In this document: piece after piece, positions 20,511-32,572 of the stretch | How positions within the stretch are numbered: the stretch's first letter is position 1 | How the letters are laid out: the number at the start of each line of letters is the position of its first letter | NCBI GenBank assembly: GCA_008828725.1 | Contig: MEHQ01002356.1 | Location: forward strand, 342,514-406,513 | Direction of reading: 5' to 3' | DNA length: 64,000 bases | DNA from: Saccharina japonica | Lineage: Eukaryota; Sar; Phaeophyceae; Laminariales; Laminariaceae | Notes under the pieces: generated by a model | Database searches by the model: none | The model's input: only the letters and a program-made list of their open reading frames with translations | Told to the model about the DNA's origin: nothing | Made by a program: the position numbers and the translations under genes

Positions 20511-21872
20511 ATGCGCCATTGCTCCCATGACTCCTGCACAACGACACCGAGCTTCAACTTCGAGGGCATCAAGGTGGGGGCGTACTGCCGTCCGCATGCT
20601 TTGGATGGAATGGTGGACGTCCGGAAAAAGCGTTGCTCACATGACTCTTGCACTAAGGCGCCTAGCTTCAATGTCGAGGGCAGCAAGGCGGCGGTGTACT
20701 GCAAGCAGCATGCCGGGGAGAACATGATAAACGTCCGCAGCCCGCGTTGCTTACATGACTCTTGCACTAAGGTGCCGACATTCAATGCCCAGGGCTTCAC
20801 GAAGGCGGCATACTGCAGGCAGCATGCTGAGGATGGAATGGTAGTTGTCTGCTGCAGTCCTTGCTCCCACGAGTCCTGCACAACAAAGCCAGACTACAAT
20901 GTCGTGGGCAGCAAGGTCGGGGTGTACTGCAAGCAACACGCCGAAGACGGTATGGTGAACGTCCGCAGCAAGCATTGCTTACACGACTCTTGCACGAGAA
21001 ACCCGAGCTTCAATGTCGAGGGCGTCAAGATTGGGGTGTACTGCAGCCGCCACGCTAAAAAGGGCATGGAAAACGTGCTCAGCCCGCGTTGTTTACATGG
21101 CTCTTGCAAAAGGGGGCCGGCCTTCAATGTCGAGGGCAGCAAGAGGGGGGCATACTGCCGCCAGCATGCTGAGGGTCAAATGGTGGACGTCCGTAACAGG
21201 CGCTGCTCCCATGGTCCCTGCACAACAGCGCCCAACTACAACGTAGTGGGCAGTAAGACGGCGGAGTACTGCCGCGAGCATGCTGCGGACAACATGGTGG
21301 ACGTCACTGCCAAGCGTTGCTTACACGACTCATGCATGAGGGGCCCGAGCTTTAACGTCAAGGGCAGCAAGAAGGCGGAATACTGCCGCCAGCATGCTGC
21401 GGACGGCATGGTGGACGTTGTCAGCAGGCGTTGCTCACAGGACTCTTGCACTAGGGGGCCATACTTCAATGTCGAGGGCAGCAAGACGGGGGCGTACTGT
21501 AGTCACCATGCAAAGACCGGTATGGTGGACGTCCGTAACAAGCGTTGCTCCCACAGCTCCTGCCTTAAGCGGCCTGGGTGGGGTGTCCTGACCGATGGTT
21601 TGGCAACTACTTGCGCTAGCCATAAGAGCGATATCTTGGGCAGCCCGGTGGTCAGCTTCACGGCGATATGCAAGGCCGAGGGTTGTAAGAAGAACTCACG
21701 GTGGGGACTCGATGGGAAGCAGCCTACCCACTGCCTTGAACACGGCCCGCTCCAGGATGGACTAGTTCGTACTATCGGGACGGATAGCACCAAGAGGGCG
21801 AATTACCGCAGACCTTCGTACGGTGCCGTGAAGGGTCCCTCTTTTCGGGTGAAAGATGGAAGTTTGCGTTGA
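20511..21872 (+). CDS. Gene C: EsV-1-7 repeat protein, 453 residues, eleven repeats
   Basis: The longest copy. Nine canonical 38-residue repeats run from residue 4, the first CSHDSC and the ninth CSQDSC. Then come the two variant C-terminal repeats (CSHSSC...GWGVLTDG and CKAEGC...SRWGLDG) and a tail with SYGAVKGPSF. All pattern Cys and His residues are present. Several repeats begin CLHDSC, a variant rare in A and B. The ATG at 20511 directly precedes the first repeat, and the same frame upstream reaches a stop without another ATG, so this start is well supported. Family as for gene A; the molecular role is unknown. It is intact, has all shared flanks and is the best candidate for a functional copy together with E. 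Confidence 0.9.
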   Translation: MRHCSHDSCTTTPSFNFEGIKVGAYCRPHALDGMVDVRKKRCSHDSCTKAPSFNVEGSKAAVYCKQHAGENMINVRSPRCLHDSCTKVPTFNAQGFTKAAYCRQHAEDGMVVVCCSPCSHESCTTKPDYNVVGSKVGVYCKQHAEDGMVNVRSKHCLHDSCTRNPSFNVEGVKIGVYCSRHAKKGMENVLSPRCLHGSCKRGPAFNVEGSKRGAYCRQHAEGQMVDVRNRRCSHGPCTTAPNYNVVGSKTAEYCREHAADNMVDVTAKRCLHDSCMRGPSFNVKGSKKAEYCRQHAADGMVDVVSRRCSQDSCTRGPYFNVEGSKTGAYCSHHAKTGMVDVRNKRCSHSSCLKRPGWGVLTDGLATTCASHKSDILGSPVVSFTAICKAEGCKKNSRWGLDGKQPTHCLEHGPLQDGLVRTIGTDSTKRANYRRPSYGAVKGPSFRVKDGSLR

Positions 21873-22900
21873 AAGTGTTTGAAGTGACCCATAGTAGAGC
21901 ATTTGGTGGTCACGGTTTGGTCATCCGTGGAGGCCTTTGATGGCGTGGGTGAGGGGGAGAGGGCATTGGCCTCTTAAAGCAGTTCTTACCGTCGCGTGAA
22001 GGGTTTGCATTGAAGCAGGCTATCTTAAGGTTGGGGTTCACCATGTTACAGATTTTCTGAGGCTCCTCGCTGGAGGGCCTCTATACTACCAGTAAGTTTA
22101 AAAGTTGACTTCTGGTTCAGTTTCTGAGGTATATACACCATACCATGCCTCACCCAAAACTGACCTTTGATAGTTTGTGCAGGCTTAACTCGATGGCCAA
22201 TCTTATGTCCTAGGTTCTAATGACAGGGCATGCCGTACTACAGTGGGTAGTTCACCAGTCGAGGAGTATACTAATAGTCAGCAATAGTCAGCAATTGTCA
22301 GCAATAGTCAAGTCATAAGTCAGTGATAGTCAGCAGTAGTCGGTAATAGTCGGTAATAATAGTCAGTCACAACCACTTCATCTCAAAAGCGCTACGTACC
22401 CCTATATATAGTAGCACGCGTCCATCGGTGTTATTTCCTTATTTTATTTTGTTTTTCCTTAGAGGCGGGTCGGCTAACCCTCCTTGTATTTGTTTGGAGC
22501 CCTTCGGGCCTGGCTTGGCGTGAAGCAATCACAAAAGGAACACGCGGCAAATGTATCCTAAGGCTAGGATAGGGCTCATCACAATTCGTGTGTGTAGCTT
22601 TCTGCTAAGTAGGAGGCTGTTGCGTGCGAATTTTAAGAGAGATGCATGTCATCCAGGCGCCATAAACACCCCCGCAAAAAAAATTGAAGTCTAGACGACC
22701 ACAAACCATGGTTGTTACGTGCTGTTGCGTAGTGCATGGTGCTGTTAGCTGCAACACCGCACCTCGATTTTAAGCGGCGTTGGATTAGAGTGCTTTGTGA
22801 GCCCTGCAGGCGGCTCATTTTGTTCCCAAGGTCATTTTTGAACGAGTCAGGTCTGGGTAGGATAAGGTCGGTTGTTCGGGTGGGGCAACACAAAATTGTA
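21873..22900 (+). repeat. 3' flank of gene C with AGTCAGCAAT repeats
   Basis: Matches the other 3' flanks. At 22270-22372 a roughly 10-base unit AGTCAGCAAT is repeated about ten times with variation. The flank ends near 22900, after which DNA unrelated to the array begins. Confidence 0.6.
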
Positions 22901-23150
22901 GCGCCCCTGTCACTAAGCGGATCGACAGGAGGACCGGAAATACAAACAGCAACACTACGAGTTGCCGCGGGCGCGTACGACTCGTCTTAAGGTTCCCGCC
23001 CAAAATTTGGGGAATACGGCATTTTTTTCTAAGGCTTTCATTTTTCATTTTTGTTTGTTTGTGTGTGTGTTTTTTCATCATTTGACGTCTTGTATTGCCG
23101 GTCCTTGACCAAACGTTCACGTCTCGATCGGTTCAAGTTCGAACGAAATA

Positions 23151-24225
23151 TCGTTTTGTAGGATGTTCCCGGGGTGCGCACCTTGCAGTGTGCTCTTGCT
23201 TTTGCTGTTTTTGACCGCGAAATTAGTAACCACGGCACTGGCTCTATTATCGCCAAGTATAAAGATTTTTAATTTTGTTTGAATCGCATGTAAAATGTGG
23301 TTGTTCTGCGGCAGCAGGCGTAGCTTCCACATTATCCCTTCAGTGTCGTTCTATGGTTCGTCGTACTCCATACAAACGACATCAAGGCCTAATCACGATT
23401 CCGGATTACGACAAATGTCGACCAAGGATTTTCCACCATTCAAATTTTCCAGCCAAAAAAAATGACCAATCAGAAAACTGCGGGCACGAAATCCCTTTCT
23501 CTCTATCGTTTTGTAGGATGTTCCCGGGGTGCGCACCTTGCAGTGTGCTCTTGCTTTTGCTGTTTTTGACCGCGAAATTAGTAACCACGGTACTGGCTCT
23601 ATTATCGCCAAGTATAAAGATGTTTAATTTTGTTTGAATCGCATGTGAAATGTGGTTGTTCTGCGGCAGCAGGCGTAGCTTCCACATTATCCCTTCAGTG
23701 TCGTTCTATGGTTCGTCGTACTCCATACAAACGACATCAAGGCCTAATCACGATTCCGGATTACGACAAATGTCGACCAAGGATTTTCCACCATTCAAAT
23801 TTTCCAGCCAAAAAAAATGACCAATCAGAAAACTGCGGGCACGAAATCCCTTTCTCTCTATCGTTTTGTAGGATGTTCCCGGGGTGCGCACCTTGCAGTG
23901 TGCTCTTGCTTTTGCTGTTTTTGACCGCGAAATTAGTAACCACGGCACTGGCTCTATTATCGCCAAGTATAAAGATGTTTAATTTTGTTTGAATCGCATG
24001 TGAAATGTGGTTGTTCTGCGGCAGCAGGCGTAGCTTCCACATTATCCCTTCAGTGTCGTTCTATGGTTCGTCGTACTCCATACAAACGACATCAAGGCCT
24101 AATCACGATTCCGGATTACGACAAATAAATGTCGACCAAGGATTTTCCACCATTCAAAATTTCCAGCCAAAAAAATTGACCAATCAGAAAACCCCGGGCA
24201 CGAAATCCCTTTCTCTAAATCCCTT
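23151..24225 (+). repeat. Tandem array of a 355-bp unit, three copies
   Basis: Units begin at 23151, 23506 and 23861, each opening CGTTTTGTAGGATGTTCCCG, and are nearly identical. The last diverges only near its end. Each contains the same 120-codon plus-strand and 72/93-codon minus-strand frames, which cross unit boundaries and show no domain. Near identity indicates a recent or actively homogenised duplication. Function unknown. Confidence 0.85.
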
Positions 24226-24420
24226 TCTCTCTATTCTCCGGTCCTTGGACCGGAGACTCAGAAAGCATAATCCCAAAAGTGAAGCCCGATTTTCAAGATA
24301 ATAGGCGTGACAAAAGTGGCCCCAGTTTTCAAGTTACTCAGCGTGACAGAAAAGTGACCCCCGAAATCAAGTCAAAGCGTGACAGAAAAGTGACCCCCTC
24401 AAATCAAACCACGGGTACCC
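24226..24420 (+). repeat. About 40-bp repeat with GCGTGACAGAAAAGTGACCC
   Basis: Three to four degenerate units in tandem, alternating GTGACAGAAAAGTGACCCCC with AAATCAAG. No coding potential. Confidence 0.55.
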
Positions 24421-24976
24421 CCTTGTCCCCTCGACCCTCAAAGCTCGTTCTTGGCGCACAGCAGCGGCGTCGCGACAGTTTTTGCACGCCTCGACAGCCA
24501 AGCACACACCATGGGCCTCGGCCGAGTATCGGCATCTTGGTGAACGCACGTCGAGCACAGCAGCACGCTCGCCGAGCACCCCTCCAGCAGACCCCGAGAA
24601 AAAGCTGCGACCACTGGGAGTTCCACATTTATTACTACTATTTTTGAATAGGGGGCGGGGGTTCCTGGTGGCTGTGGTGAGGCGACACGAAAGAAACACG
24701 CCACGACGGTTGCATGACATGAACGCAAGCCACGACGCCTCGCCACCACGTGTATGAGTACATGCCACGCCAAGACCAACTGCTGTTGTTGTGGTTTGGC
24801 ACCGCGAAGAGACGCGCCGAGTGCGCTGTACTGGGCGTAGAACCCAAGCGTCCGAAGCCACGCTGGCTGCCTCTGGTCTGGCGGCGACACGCCGTGTGCG
24901 CTCGAGTCGACCTGTCTCTGGTATTTTGTATTTTGACTCAACGAAGCATCCGAGCGTTGACTGACTACTGCTGCTG

Positions 24977-25039
<63 letters not shown>

Positions 25040-25260
25040 AGAGTCTACGAGTACGGAGAGGCGCGCGCCGAGTGCGCTTCCCTTCGTGTCTAGGCCCGAG
25101 CCCTCGCCAGCCGACTGTAGTTTGGCGACGGAGAGACGCACCGATCGTCGGCTGGTCGTCGGGCGCGAAGCAACGTCGCTGTGTCACCATCCAACCAATC
25201 GATCGTGCTGCTGCTGCTGCTGTTGTTGATGCTGCTCTTGCTTGCTGCGTGGATAACATC
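24421..25260. other. GC-rich stretch with a CTG run
   Basis: Contains an uninterrupted CTG microsatellite of about 20 units at 24978-25039 and degenerate copies of an AGAGACGCGCCGAGTGCGCT motif at about 24800 and 25050. That motif also occurs at 45250-45480. Long frames on both strands follow from composition. No gene recognised. Confidence 0.5.
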
Positions 25261-25427
25261 TTGAATTTAAAGACCATGCCATTTTTCGATCCGGTCAGAT
25301 TTAGCACAAGCAAGAGGCCGTTTCCTATGTGGTTCGATTTCGAGCTTCAGATTTGTATTTTTCGATCTCAAAAACGAAAGCACCGTCCTATGTATGCAGT
25401 CCGATTGTGCAGTATCCTCCGAGTATC

Positions 25428-25735
25428 GCGTGCATTTCGTACTCCGAGTACTTAAGAGTATGAGAGTACTGGCGGCCTGAATACTCGGAGTACTTGGAGT
25501 ATGAGCAGTACTGAAGCCCCACATACTTGGAGTACAAGGAGTACCCGCAGTATCGGACCCCGAAATACTCCGAGTACAAGCAGTATCGAGAGTGTTCATA
25601 ATACCCGAAATACTCCGAGTACGAGAAGTATCCCGGAGTACGGAGTATTGAACCCCGAAATACTTTGAGTACACGAAGTACCTGAAGTGTTATATCTCCA
25701 ATACTCCTTACTTTACTCCAAGGTACTCGGAGCAA
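25428..25735. repeat. Cluster of TACTCCGAGTA palindromes
   Basis: The near-palindrome TACTCSGAGTA and close variants recur more than ten times, spaced irregularly by about 15-30 bases and grouped into roughly 60-bp units. The minus strand reads as a Tyr/Ser/Gly-rich string, as expected from the motif. Role unknown. Confidence 0.65.
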
Positions 25736-26560
25736 CATCTATCTGTGCAACATTGAAGACAACGAGGAACTACAGTACCCCCCTGAGCCCGCGGGAAAAA
25801 CGCAGGACAAAGACTTGCAATTGTTTTCAGGACTGGGGACTAGCAACGCGAATGATACTCATTCGATTGCGATACTAACACTTGGACAAAACTTGCTCGA
25901 TAATAATGGCCCTTTTTCAACACATTTTTTTTAGTAAGACCGGAGACAAGCAACGCGAATGTTACTCATTCGATTGCGATACTAACACAATCTTCGTATG
26001 TTGACCGTAATTAATAATAGGGACATCTACTCTACCAGCTCATATATTTCTGAATTCGTTGGAACGACCTGCTGTATCCGAATATGACCACCCGCTTTTA
26101 CCTACCAACTCATACATTTCTTAACTCTATCGGACGACCTGCTGTATCACATTATGGCCGATCTACCATTGGAGCGGAGAGGGCCTTTTCGTCCCCACAG
26201 TTGTATTCCCAATAATGAAACAGATAGGAATCCGGCTGCAGTGGAAAAAACGAAATGCCACAAGATGGAACGCCTCCCCCACCCCCCGCCCAAAAAAGGA
26301 AGCGCCTCAGAGAGTCGCCGGTCCTTAGTTGCCTCAAGCGTGACCCACAATGGTTTTTGAAAGAATCCGCGGGGCGCTGGCTTTGACGTTGTGGCCACGG
26401 ACATGGGTAGCCGACACGGAGACAAGTAAGTCGTTTGCGCCAAGCCTCAACTCCAGCCGTTCGGTGTGGGTTAAATGCGAAGAATTCGCCAAAATTGCGG
26501 TAGTTTTGATCGTATCATGATATCGAAGGGCTCGAGTCGTACCTCGTTTTTAAGTATCAT
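25736..26560. other. Non-genic DNA with two short direct duplications
   Basis: A GCAACGCGAATG...CATTCGATTGCGATACTAAC block occurs at 25845-25880 and 25950-25990, and a CTACCARCTCATAYATTTCT block at 26031 and 26100. No gene is seen. Confidence 0.45.
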
Positions 26561-27640
26561 CATCAGCATCGTATCGAAAGCACAGCGGCAGCAGTTTGAT
26601 TTGTAGGCGTCTCTCTGGGACAGAGAGGAGAGACGCATGGTCAACCTTCGTCGCTCGAAGATACGACGTGGATTTGTCCACTGGGTGACGAGAGGTTGCT
26701 CGCGTTGTGTTGTCGCGTACTGCTGTATCGTATCAATTGTATACTTCTCCTGACATAAGCTGCTGTGACACGATATTATATTATTGGCAGCTATGCATGC
26801 GTGCTATTTCTGGTCTACGTATTGCAGCAGCTGCTGCATGCGGTGACAGGTATGATGAGCCTACTGTCACCCCGTTTCGTATCGGCCAAGGGCAGTGAAC
26901 ATAGACGACGGCCTCGAAGAGACGAAGTGAATCGGTCCTCTGGTTATTAGTCGAGAGGTTGCTCGCGGCGAGGGGTTGCTCGTGTTGTGTTGTCGCGTAC
27001 AACAGTATAAACGTTATCGCTCGGTTATCGTTGTACATTTTTCCTGGCATAACAAGCTGCTGTACCGTAACACCATATTATATCATGGCAGCTACGCATG
27101 CATGCTTGCTACTGGTCTACGTCTACATAGTCTGCTGTGTGCGGTGAGAAGCACGATGAACCCACGGCCACCCCGCTATGTGTCGGGCAAGGGCAGGGAG
27201 TATAGACGACGGCCTCGAAGACACGATGCGGATCGGTCCTCAGGGTGGCGAGACACGTGTAAGACGATGACGAGCAATCACGGCCACAAGCGATATCGCG
27301 CAGTACCAGCACCACACAGCAGCCAGTTTTCGCAATCGGGCAGGCTATCAGACATGCGACGATGGGTATTCAGCCTCCAAAATGTGTACCAGGTGTTAGC
27401 CGTCTCGCCGATCTCGCGGAGATACCCGGGTAACAACTCGAACGTTCGCCACCCAGACGTCGGGTCCACATCATATACCTTTCAAGAGATGTTACGGGCG
27501 GGGCCAATCGTCTCTCCTCTCTGTCCCAGGGAGACCCCTCGCCCGCTCCGAGCCCGTCGTACTACTATTATTACCACCGCTATACGATGGTTCAAACTGC
27601 TCCTGCTGTTTTTTTTTTCTGTACCTGGTACAGCAGCAGT
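26561..27640. mobile_element. Degenerate foldback-like element enclosing a tandem duplication
   Basis: The sequence near 26607-26637 (TCTCTGGGACAGAGAGGAGA) is complementary to 27508-27538. Weaker complementarity extends on both sides, for example CAGCAGTTTGA against TCAAACTGCTCCTG. Between the arms a block of about 270 bp is present twice (about 26690-26950 and 26950-27245), with shared GGCAGCTAYGCATGC and GACGACGGCCTCGAAGA motifs. No transposase or clear target duplication. Confidence 0.45.
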
Positions 27641-28691
27641 TGTATGATACGCGGCGAGATACTGCAAAACGAAGATGTCAGGAGACATGTTAAGCCAAAG
27701 GCAAAACGTGCGCTGTGAAGGGTGTAGAGCCGAGTGTTCCACATTAAACCTAGACGCTTGGTGTCGGTCAAGGCATGTCAAGGCAAAGTTGCTGTCTGTC
27801 AAGGGGTGGAAGTGCTTTTTCCTGACATCTTTGCTGAAAAACCGGGGGTACGATTTATTTTCGAGTATGACGTGGTGGTCACGATTTGGCACGACATGGA
27901 TGCTTTCATCATCAATCACTAATAATCAATCTTGTTTTTTTTTTGTCGCGTGGCTCTTGCGTGGCTCGGCTTTTCGAGATCCAGGTCTATGAGCTATGAC
28001 CCTTTAAAAATAGGGTCATATCCCATATATCCAGCTATTTAATTGGTTGCATGCATTGATATTTGATTGGGAAGCCAAGCATCCGAAAATTGGTAATCTG
28101 GTCGGTCGGCGGCCAAGCAGGTACCTGGTACACATTTTTAATCAAGTGAAAAAAACTCATATGCTGCTGTGATGTGGCGCTACCGCTGCTGCCTAAGGTA
28201 TGATAGCATGCAAGACCGTTGCTCCTGGTGCCAGCTGTGCCACTGCATAAACAAGCCCGGCACAGCATACCACCGTAGTAATCACGGGACCACGGGATAG
28301 TTGTCCCTAATCCCGCGCAAAGAAGACCCTCCTCATTACTACGAGTATATGCCTCGTGTGACTGTGGTAATGCTTACAATCCTGTCTTTTAGTCGCGTGG
28401 ACTGGGCTTTTCGAATAATACTACTTCACAAGGCTCCTCTTCGGCATTTTTGTTGACTTCCAATCCCGGGGGCGTCCCAAGCTGAAAAGGGAGAACACAG
28501 CGGGCGCGTGTTCCTCGTACCTACTCCGAACTCGTGCGCAGCCACCGGGCAAGAACGAAGAACATAATGAGGACACATCTGTTCAAAGCTAAAGAAACAT
28601 AAGATTTAGCCACCGAGCAAGTAACCGGGCAAGTAACACCGACCAGCCCAAACGAGTTTATAGTTAACTGTTGTACAGTAGGTATATATAT

Positions 28692-28731
<40 letters not shown>

Positions 28732-28864
28732 TAGTGCCCCTCCTGCTGCTGTTGTCATACCCTTTCCTTCGCGGCCTCCTGTTGTTGCCCTTTCCGGCCT
28801 CTCGTGTTGCAAAAACAGCTCTTCTCAGGAAACCGTGCCGAGCCGAGCTCGCGCACCGTCCATA
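27641..28864. other. Non-genic DNA before the gene D unit
   Basis: A hairpin with ATGACCCTTTAAAAATAGGGTCAT at its core lies at 27996-28020, and a CAG microsatellite of about 13 units at 28693-28731. Open frames are short or low-complexity. No gene recognised. Confidence 0.45.
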
Positions 28865-29441
28865 TATACATATATACAACGACTTTTACTGACTGCACCG
28901 ACTCACGCACGCACGTTGTTGGGACGCTTGGAGATGTGGTGGGACATATTCTTCAGGAGCTAGTTAAGACAGCCAAGTTCAAACGCTAATGCGAGAGTGA
29001 AAATTGATAGGAGCTCCTGAGGTGGCTACACATATTAAGTCGTAGTCGTACGGTATTGGCTCGCCACATCAGTAGTCAGGTTCAAAGACGTGTGCTGCGT
29101 ATAGGCGTATTGGAATACTGAAAAGCGGACTGGGGGTGCTGTCCTGTCGGAGACGCCAATAATCCGCGGAGTAATTGAAGTGGTAATATACAGGTTGATT
29201 TACCTACTGTAATACCGGGCACGTGAATAGCAGATTACCAGTACGTACGGTACGGCACAAAGAAACCTATTCAGGGAAGACAAGTACCAGGCCCGTGATT
29301 CGAACAATTGGCCTGTACTTGTGTCAAGCGCTCCGCCAAAATAGGTTCATCGCATAGGAGGAAATACGAGGGCAGCGCCAGTTGCTGCTGGAACACGTTT
29401 AACCCACCGACATTTTTTGCCAATGGTTGCGCGAATGGCAG
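28865..29441 (+). promoter_or_regulatory. Conserved 5' flank of gene D
   Basis: The shared flank begins with the TGACTGCACCGACTCACGCA motif and includes AGGAGGAAATACGAGGGCAG, where the flank ATG found in C has become AGG. The TTAA site is uninterrupted, as in C. Confidence 0.4.
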
Positions 29442-29522
29442 GTGTGTGCCCGGTCGGCCGAGCTCATCCTTGCTGTGTGCCACGTCCACTTGTGATCTGC
29501 TCGAGGCGTTCCGTCTCCCCAG
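29442..29522 (+). other. Candidate 81-base intron before gene D
   Basis: Starts GCAG|GTGTGTGCC and ends TCTCCCCAG. A stop lies within it in the frame of the repeat protein. Confidence 0.45.
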
Positions 29523-29534
29523 CCTGCAGCGAGA

Positions 29535-32500
29535 ATGCGCCGTTGCTCCCATGACTCCTGCACGACGACGCCGACCTTCAACTTCGAGGGCAACAAGACG
29601 GCGGCGTGTTGCCGCCAGCATGCTTTGGATGGAATGGTAGTCGTCTTGAATAAGCGTTGCTCACACGACTCTTGCAAAAGGGCACCGACCTTCAATGTCG
29701 AGGGCGAAAAGGCGGCTTACTGCCGCCAGCATGCTGAGGACGGAATGATAGATGTCTGCAGCAGGCCTTGCTCCCATGGCTCCTGCACAACGAGGCCCAA
29801 CTACAACGTAGTGGGCAGCAAGACGCCGGAGTACTGCCGCCAGCATGCTGGGGATAACATGGTGGACGTCCGTAACAAGCGTTGCTCACATGACTCATGC
29901 ATGAGGCGCCCGAGCTTCAATGTCGAGGGCAGCAAGAAGGCGGAATACTGCCGCCAGCATGCTGCGGACGGCATGGTGGACGTTGTCAGCAAGCGTTGCT
30001 CACAGGAATCTTGCACCAGGGGGCCGTATTTCAATGTCGAGGGAAGCAAGACGGGGGCGTACTGCAGTCACCATGCTAAGACCGGTATGGTGGACGTCCG
30101 TAACAAGCGTTGCTCCCACAGCTCCTGCCTTAAGCGGCCGGGGTGGGGTGTCCTGACCGATGGTGTGGCCACTACTTGCGCTAGCCATAAGAGTGATAAC
30201 TTGGGCAGCCCGGTGGTCAGCTTCACGGCAATAAACAGATAATTCTTCGACTTCGGGATAAAGAATATGTGCGGGATCACATTCTGTCGAAATCAAGAAA
30301 TAATTTGATTTTTAGTTCTCTCTGTGAAATTCAGACCAGCTTCAAATCGAACACCTCAACCCGACAACGCATTGCTGGTGACTACGAACGAATGCGCTTG
30401 GGAGCCTCTAGCCGGACGCGCGCGTGGTCGACGCTAGGCGTAAACACTCGGCATATATTTCTCACATCCTGGGGTGTTTCTATGCGCAGTTCGGAGGTCG
30501 ACAGGCTTCTTCGGTTCTTCGCTGTGTGCTCCCAGAATACTGCTGCAACCAACCTCACCATACTCGTGTAATAGTACATAAAGATCCATACGCGTTGAGT
30601 TACCTACTCTGTGTTTGTTTGCTGATGCTTTGAGATACCTCACCCGGCGAGGTCGTGTGTGGGCCTATAGGTCTAGCCAAAGGGGGATACACGCGTGACC
30701 CACGCCAGGTGGAAGCATCTACTGTATCTCTCTGGCTGTGGTGGCGACCCTTCTGGGCACATAACCACACCTTATCTATCCCATCGCATCTCTGCTCTCG
30801 TCGATCTCCTTGTTGGTATCAACATATACGTAGCAGTATCCTGTCTCTATTCTACGAGTATCTCTGTGTTGTCTGTAGTATGCTGTGAGATACCAGGTAC
30901 CTGGTAGGTGGTACGCAGCAATAAATATACAGCTAGCCAAGGACTGCGCCTCGCACGCGCCTAGCACCTGGATGCAAGGACATGCCGTGGGCTGGAACTA
31001 CCGTGTGGTGTTTGAAACAACACGAGCTGAATAGAGTAGTGGCACTACTGCTACTGTAGACACGCATGTACTCGTACAGCATTCAGGTCTGGCTGCTGTT
31101 TCCTGCTAATCCAAACTAGGTTTTTCACGTCCAAAGTCTTCAGGAGCAACAGGAGTAGACAGGGGCGCGGGTGGAGCTGCGTACCCGCGTTAATCCTTTA
31201 CGTATGCGCTGCTAGCTCCTTTTATTTTGCCGAAAAGAAAGGAAGCCCTCATAGTCTAGGCTTCTACTTGCTATCAAGAAGCTATCATAGGACAACCTAA
31301 TTCCGAAGCGCAGCGCTGTGGGTTGAAATGTAAATCGTGCTGTGGTTGCTGCCGATGTGTTTTTTATTTACACAACTGACCAGAAGGCGAGCCGTCGAAT
31401 AAATTTGAACTTGAAGAGAGTACGTGCGATGCAGATATGTTATACACCCAGAGCAGTGCAAAATTGCGGTTGGGAGTGAGATACAGATTTTTTAAAACCT
31501 AGACAAACTGTTCCATTGTTGTGAAGAATTTCTCCAACTGTTTGTCGTGAATCTGGGGTGGAAGATAGTTTTAGCACACAGCGCTGTGCCTTCTTGTTTG
31601 CTTTTGCCTCCACGCCAGCCTAGCTCTAATTTCCAACACAGCATAGATACACCAGCTATCCCGTTTGGTTGTGGTGGGAGTACTAAAGCAGACATCCCGA
31701 GAGACGACGCGAGTTCATGCGCCGTAGAGCACGTGAATTTTCCTTCCGCGCCCGGCCTCCGCGCCCAGGAATAAAGTTTCAGGGTTATGATTTTATCCTT
31801 TTCTATACAACAACAAACAGCACAGACAGCAGCACACACAGCACAGCAGCACACACAGCACGGCAAGACACTCGTCTAGACGTAGAGCCCTTTCTCTACA
31901 GCAGCAGCGGTAGCCATATTGACAGTGACGAGCGTAGGCTTGGAGGCAGGAGGATGACATATACGCTCACACTCGTGGCGCATCAAGGATTTTTATGATG
32001 CCTCATGACGAACAAAAAGAAAACATGCATGCAAAAACACATGATTTCGTACTCGTACGTACTCGTAGCGTGGTTCTCGAGAAAATATATGCAATTCTCT
32101 CACATACCGACCCACAAAACTATTGTGCGACACCATAGATGCGACACACGCCTGCTCTAAGCGTCGGTACAACGCGCTTGACCCTACGGAGAGGCTCAAC
32201 CGCGCTTCTGTTCGCCAGTCTCGTGACTGCCGATTTTAGATTTTGACTCCGTTATCGGGCTGTTTCAATTTCAAAGTCAAAATTCAGAACCAAATTATTT
32301 CTTGATTTCGTCAGAAAGTGATCCCGCACTTTTTCTTCATCCCGAAGTCGAAGAATTATCTGTTAATATGCAAAGTCGAGGGTTGTAAGAAAAAATCGCG
32401 GTGGGGACTCGTTGGGATGCAGCCTACGCACTGCCTTGAACACGGCCCGCTCCAGGATGGGCTAGTTCGTACTATCGGGACGGATAGCAACCAGAGGGCG

Positions 32501-32572
32501 AATTACCGCAGAGCTTCGTACGGTGCCGTGAAGGGTCCCTCTTTTCGGGTTAAAGACGATACCTTGTCATGA
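29535..32572 (+). pseudogene. Gene D: EsV-1-7 repeat gene split by a transposon
   Basis: The first part, 29535-30233, encodes five canonical repeats from MRRCSHDSC and the first C-terminal variant repeat. Repeat 1 has an extra Cys (AACC for AYC). At 30234 a 2131-bp element interrupts the frame, and translation ends at a TAA a few codons into it. The second part, 32369-32572, supplies the last variant repeat (CKVEGC...SRWGLVG) and the SYGAVKGPSF tail, in the same frame and ending at its own stop. Both halves keep the pattern residues, so the insertion looks recent. Unless the element is removed by splicing, which no obvious GT-AG border pair suggests, the product would be truncated. Confidence 0.85.
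30234..32364. mobile_element. 2131-bp DNA transposon with long inverted ends, inserted in gene D
   Basis: The left end AACAGATAATTCTTCGACTT is matched exactly by the complement of the right end, and the inverted similarity continues at roughly 90 percent for about 75 bp before fading. AATA flanks both sides (30230-30233 and 32365-32368), and genes A-C and E have one continuous sequence there. The 4-bp duplication with long inverted ends does not fit hAT (8), TA or TTAA families. Inside there is no transposase-like frame, only a CACAGCAG microsatellite near 31810-31862 and a TACCAGGTACCTGGTA palindrome at 30891. It is non-autonomous and of unassigned superfamily. Confidence 0.9.

Noticed and set aside
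23275-23992. Two almost identical 120-codon genes
   Set aside because: They cross the borders of the 355-bp tandem unit, have equal minus-strand counterparts and show no domain.
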